Assembly (NCBI GenBank): GCA_022614735.1
Contig: JAKEHZ010000309.1
Span: forward strand, 1-23,708
Direction: 5' to 3'
Length of the DNA stretch: 23,708 bases
Source: Acidobacteriota bacterium
GTDB taxonomy: Bacteria; Acidobacteriota; Blastocatellia; RBC074
Shown here: in pieces, positions 21,899 through 23,708 of the stretch
Layout: each line of letters opens with the position of its first letter
Position numbering within the stretch: the first letter of the stretch is position 1
Notes under the pieces: generated by a model
What the model was told of the DNA's origin: nothing
The model's database searches: none
The model's input: only the letters and a program-made list of their open reading frames with translations
Position numbers and translations under genes: made by a program

Positions 21899-23590
21899 AT
21901 GCGTTTCAAAAGACCCTATTCCCTGTCTATCATTATTGCTCTCTGTTTAACCGTCGGGCTCGTGTTCATCACGGCGGGCAATGCAAACGATAATCCTGTT
22001 ACCAAAACCTCAACAAAAAACGTAACCTTCAACAAAGATGTCGCGCCGATCTTTTTCAATAATTGCACCGAATGCCATCGTCCCGGTGAAGGCGCGCCTT
22101 TTTCAGCCTTAAACTACAAAGACGTCCGCCCCTGGGCCAAGTCAATCCGGGAAAAAGTTCTGAACCGGCAGATGCCACCCTGGCACGCCGATTCGCGCTA
22201 CGGTGATTTCAAAAACAATCGCACTCTGACGCAACAAGAGATCGATACCATCGTTGCCTGGGTCGATCAGGGAGCCAGTGAGGGCGATTCCAAGGACCTG
22301 CCACCTGCGCCCAAATTCAGTGATGGTTGGAATATTGGCCAGCCGGATTTTGTAATTCAGATACCTGAAGAGTACGCCTACAAACCCGGTGTCGACGAGT
22401 ATCAATACTTCGACGTTGATCCGAAATTTACCGAGGATAAGTTTGTGGCGAAGGTTGAGGCACGTCCCGGCAATCGGAAGATCGTGCATCACATTATTGC
22501 TTTTATCTTTCCGCCCGGCTCGCCGAATATGGCGATGATGACGACCGAGCAGCGTTATAAGGCAATGGAAGCGAATTTGAAGAACTCGCCGTTATATCGC
22601 GATGGCTATCTACTGCGGTTAAAACCCGATCAACCCGTTATTGACGATGGCTGCAATTCGCCCAGCGGAGGGCGTGGCAGTGGCGAGAGTCTCTTGACGG
22701 GTTACGCACCCGGACGCAATGCCGATGTTTTCCAACCGGGTGTCGTCAGAAAGATTCCTGCCGGCTCAATTATTCGATTCCAGATTCACTACTCGAACCA
22801 GACGCTTAAGAGCGATGCGGTGGAAAAAGACCGCTCGATGGTAGGACTCGTTTTCGCCAAAGAACCAGCGGCGAAAATTGTCTTGACCAACAACATCGGG
22901 AATCTTTTCTTCAAGATCCCCGCCGGCGCCGAGAATCATCGTGTCACTGCCTGCCGTACACTGCGTCGCGATACAACGATTTACGGCCTCATGCCACACA
23001 TGCACTTGCGCGGCAAGTCAATGGAGTACAAGGCCTTCTATCCTGATGGGAAGTCAGAAGTCCTGATCAGCGTGCCGAATTACGACTTCGCATGGCAGAC
23101 CAACTACATTCTCAAAGAGCCGAAGCGGCTGCCCAGGGGAAGCAAGATTATGGTCACGGCCTACTACGACAATTCCGCGAAGAATAAGTTCAATCCCGAT
23201 CCGCAGAAGGAAGTACGCTATGGCGAGCCGACCTACGATGAGATGATGCTCGGTTTTATGGATTTCATCGTGGAGATGCCTCCGATTGTGCAGGTTGATG
23301 CGAAAATTCTTGACAGCTATGTCGGGAAATACGAAGTGATGCCGAACATCTTCGCCACGGTGACACGAAGCGGCAATAGCCTCGTCGTGCAAATACCGCT
23401 GCAACCGAAGATGGAATTCCTGCCGCAATCCGAGAACAAGTTTTTCTTGCGTGGCAGCGATCTAGACCTCACCTTCGTCAAGGATGACAAAGGTGAAGTG
23501 ACTGAAGCCCTGCTGGAAGGCGGGCGCACGACGCGCGCAAAGAGAGTCAAAGAAGCCACGGCCAACACTACAGGAGTCGGGAACCAATAG
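21899..23590 (+). CDS. Cytochrome c-type, PHM-like copper monooxygenase and DUF3471 fusion protein
   Basis: A 563-residue secreted protein. Residues 1-29 form a signal peptide. A c-type heme site Cys56-x-x-Cys59-His60 with likely axial Met92 (RQMPPW) lies in a cytochrome domain of about 43-130. Residues about 150-460 resemble the copper type II ascorbate-dependent monooxygenases. His197-His198 and His297 (QIHYS) match the CuH site; His367-x-His369 (MPHMH) and Met449 (DEMM) match the CuM site. Residues about 468-540 look like DUF3471. I chose the ATG at 21899 because it has GAGGAGGAG upstream and starts the signal peptide; the ATG at 21839 adds 20 unconserved residues and overlaps the promoter. 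The heme could feed electrons to the copper sites; substrate is unknown. Confidence 0.92.
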   Translation: MRFKRPYSLSIIIALCLTVGLVFITAGNANDNPVTKTSTKNVTFNKDVAPIFFNNCTECHRPGEGAPFSALNYKDVRPWAKSIREKVLNRQMPPWHADSRYGDFKNNRTLTQQEIDTIVAWVDQGASEGDSKDLPPAPKFSDGWNIGQPDFVIQIPEEYAYKPGVDEYQYFDVDPKFTEDKFVAKVEARPGNRKIVHHIIAFIFPPGSPNMAMMTTEQRYKAMEANLKNSPLYRDGYLLRLKPDQPVIDDGCNSPSGGRGSGESLLTGYAPGRNADVFQPGVVRKIPAGSIIRFQIHYSNQTLKSDAVEKDRSMVGLVFAKEPAAKIVLTNNIGNLFFKIPAGAENHRVTACRTLRRDTTIYGLMPHMHLRGKSMEYKAFYPDGKSEVLISVPNYDFAWQTNYILKEPKRLPRGSKIMVTAYYDNSAKNKFNPDPQKEVRYGEPTYDEMMLGFMDFIVEMPPIVQVDAKILDSYVGKYEVMPNIFATVTRSGNSLVVQIPLQPKMEFLPQSENKFFLRGSDLDLTFVKDDKGEVTEALLEGGRTTRAKRVKEATANTTGVGNQ

Positions 23591-23639
23591 GATGCGTCCA
23601 GGCTAAATTAAGCTACATGAATATTGGGACATGAACCAC

Positions 23640-23708
23640 GGATTTACACGGATGCGACGGATTGACGCGGATCAAATCCGCGTCAATCCGTCGCATCCGT
23701 GTAAATCC
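23640..23708. repeat. Perfect inverted repeat IR8 (33-bp arms) at right edge
   Basis: Arms 23640-23672 and 23676-23708 are exact reverse complements with a 3-base loop. The arm is a series of CGGAT words spaced 9 to 10 bases apart. The repeat reaches the window edge and probably continues, since the bases before it read AACCAC. It begins 49 bases past the stop of the cytochrome/copper protein. Confidence 0.95.

Overview
The window looks like a chromosomal segment of a Gram-negative, aerobic bacterium of about 50% GC, most likely an acidobacterium of the Blastocatellia type. This is inference from the gene repertoire (a c-type cytochrome fused to a copper monooxygenase-like domain, a DUF4384 Ser/Thr kinase, a TIMP-like secreted protein, MacB-type permeases, an M28 peptidase with a signal peptide). 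No rRNA, tRNA, CRISPR array, intact insertion sequence or phage module is visible.

Layout: (1) 1-5624, minus strand: a secreted NTR/TIMP-like protein running off the left edge, then purA, trxB, trxA and glgA. These are housekeeping genes for purine synthesis, thiol redox control and glycogen storage. (2) 5956-12970, plus strand: a secreted M28 metallopeptidase, then three consecutive membrane-fusion (HlyD/MacA-like) proteins and one MacB/FtsX-type permease, with no ABC ATPase and no outer-membrane channel nearby. (3) 13049-18344, minus strand: an orphan thiS, an unrecognised secreted protein, a SUMF/FGE-fold protein with a repeat-rich linker, and a transmembrane Ser/Thr kinase with a DUF4384 outer domain. 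The last two are adjacent and probably work together. (4) 18345-19056: a gene-poor, AT-rich stretch with tandem 18-bp repeats and a possible IS-end relic. (5) 19057-23590, plus strand: a small hypothetical protein, a Tat-exported amidohydrolase, a peptidoglycan-binding/GH19-like hydrolase, and a cytochrome c-copper monooxygenase-DUF3471 fusion.

The most striking feature outside the genes is a series of long, nearly perfect inverted repeats in the spacers (arms of 16 to 53 bases). Several have arms built from iterated 7-base units (TTTTCAG, GCGGATT, GACAGRA/GTCAGGA). Each has its own sequence, so they share an architecture but not a consensus. Most sit 2 to 50 bases past a stop codon; one lies just upstream of a start codon between divergent genes. 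They are reported both as individual features and as a family.
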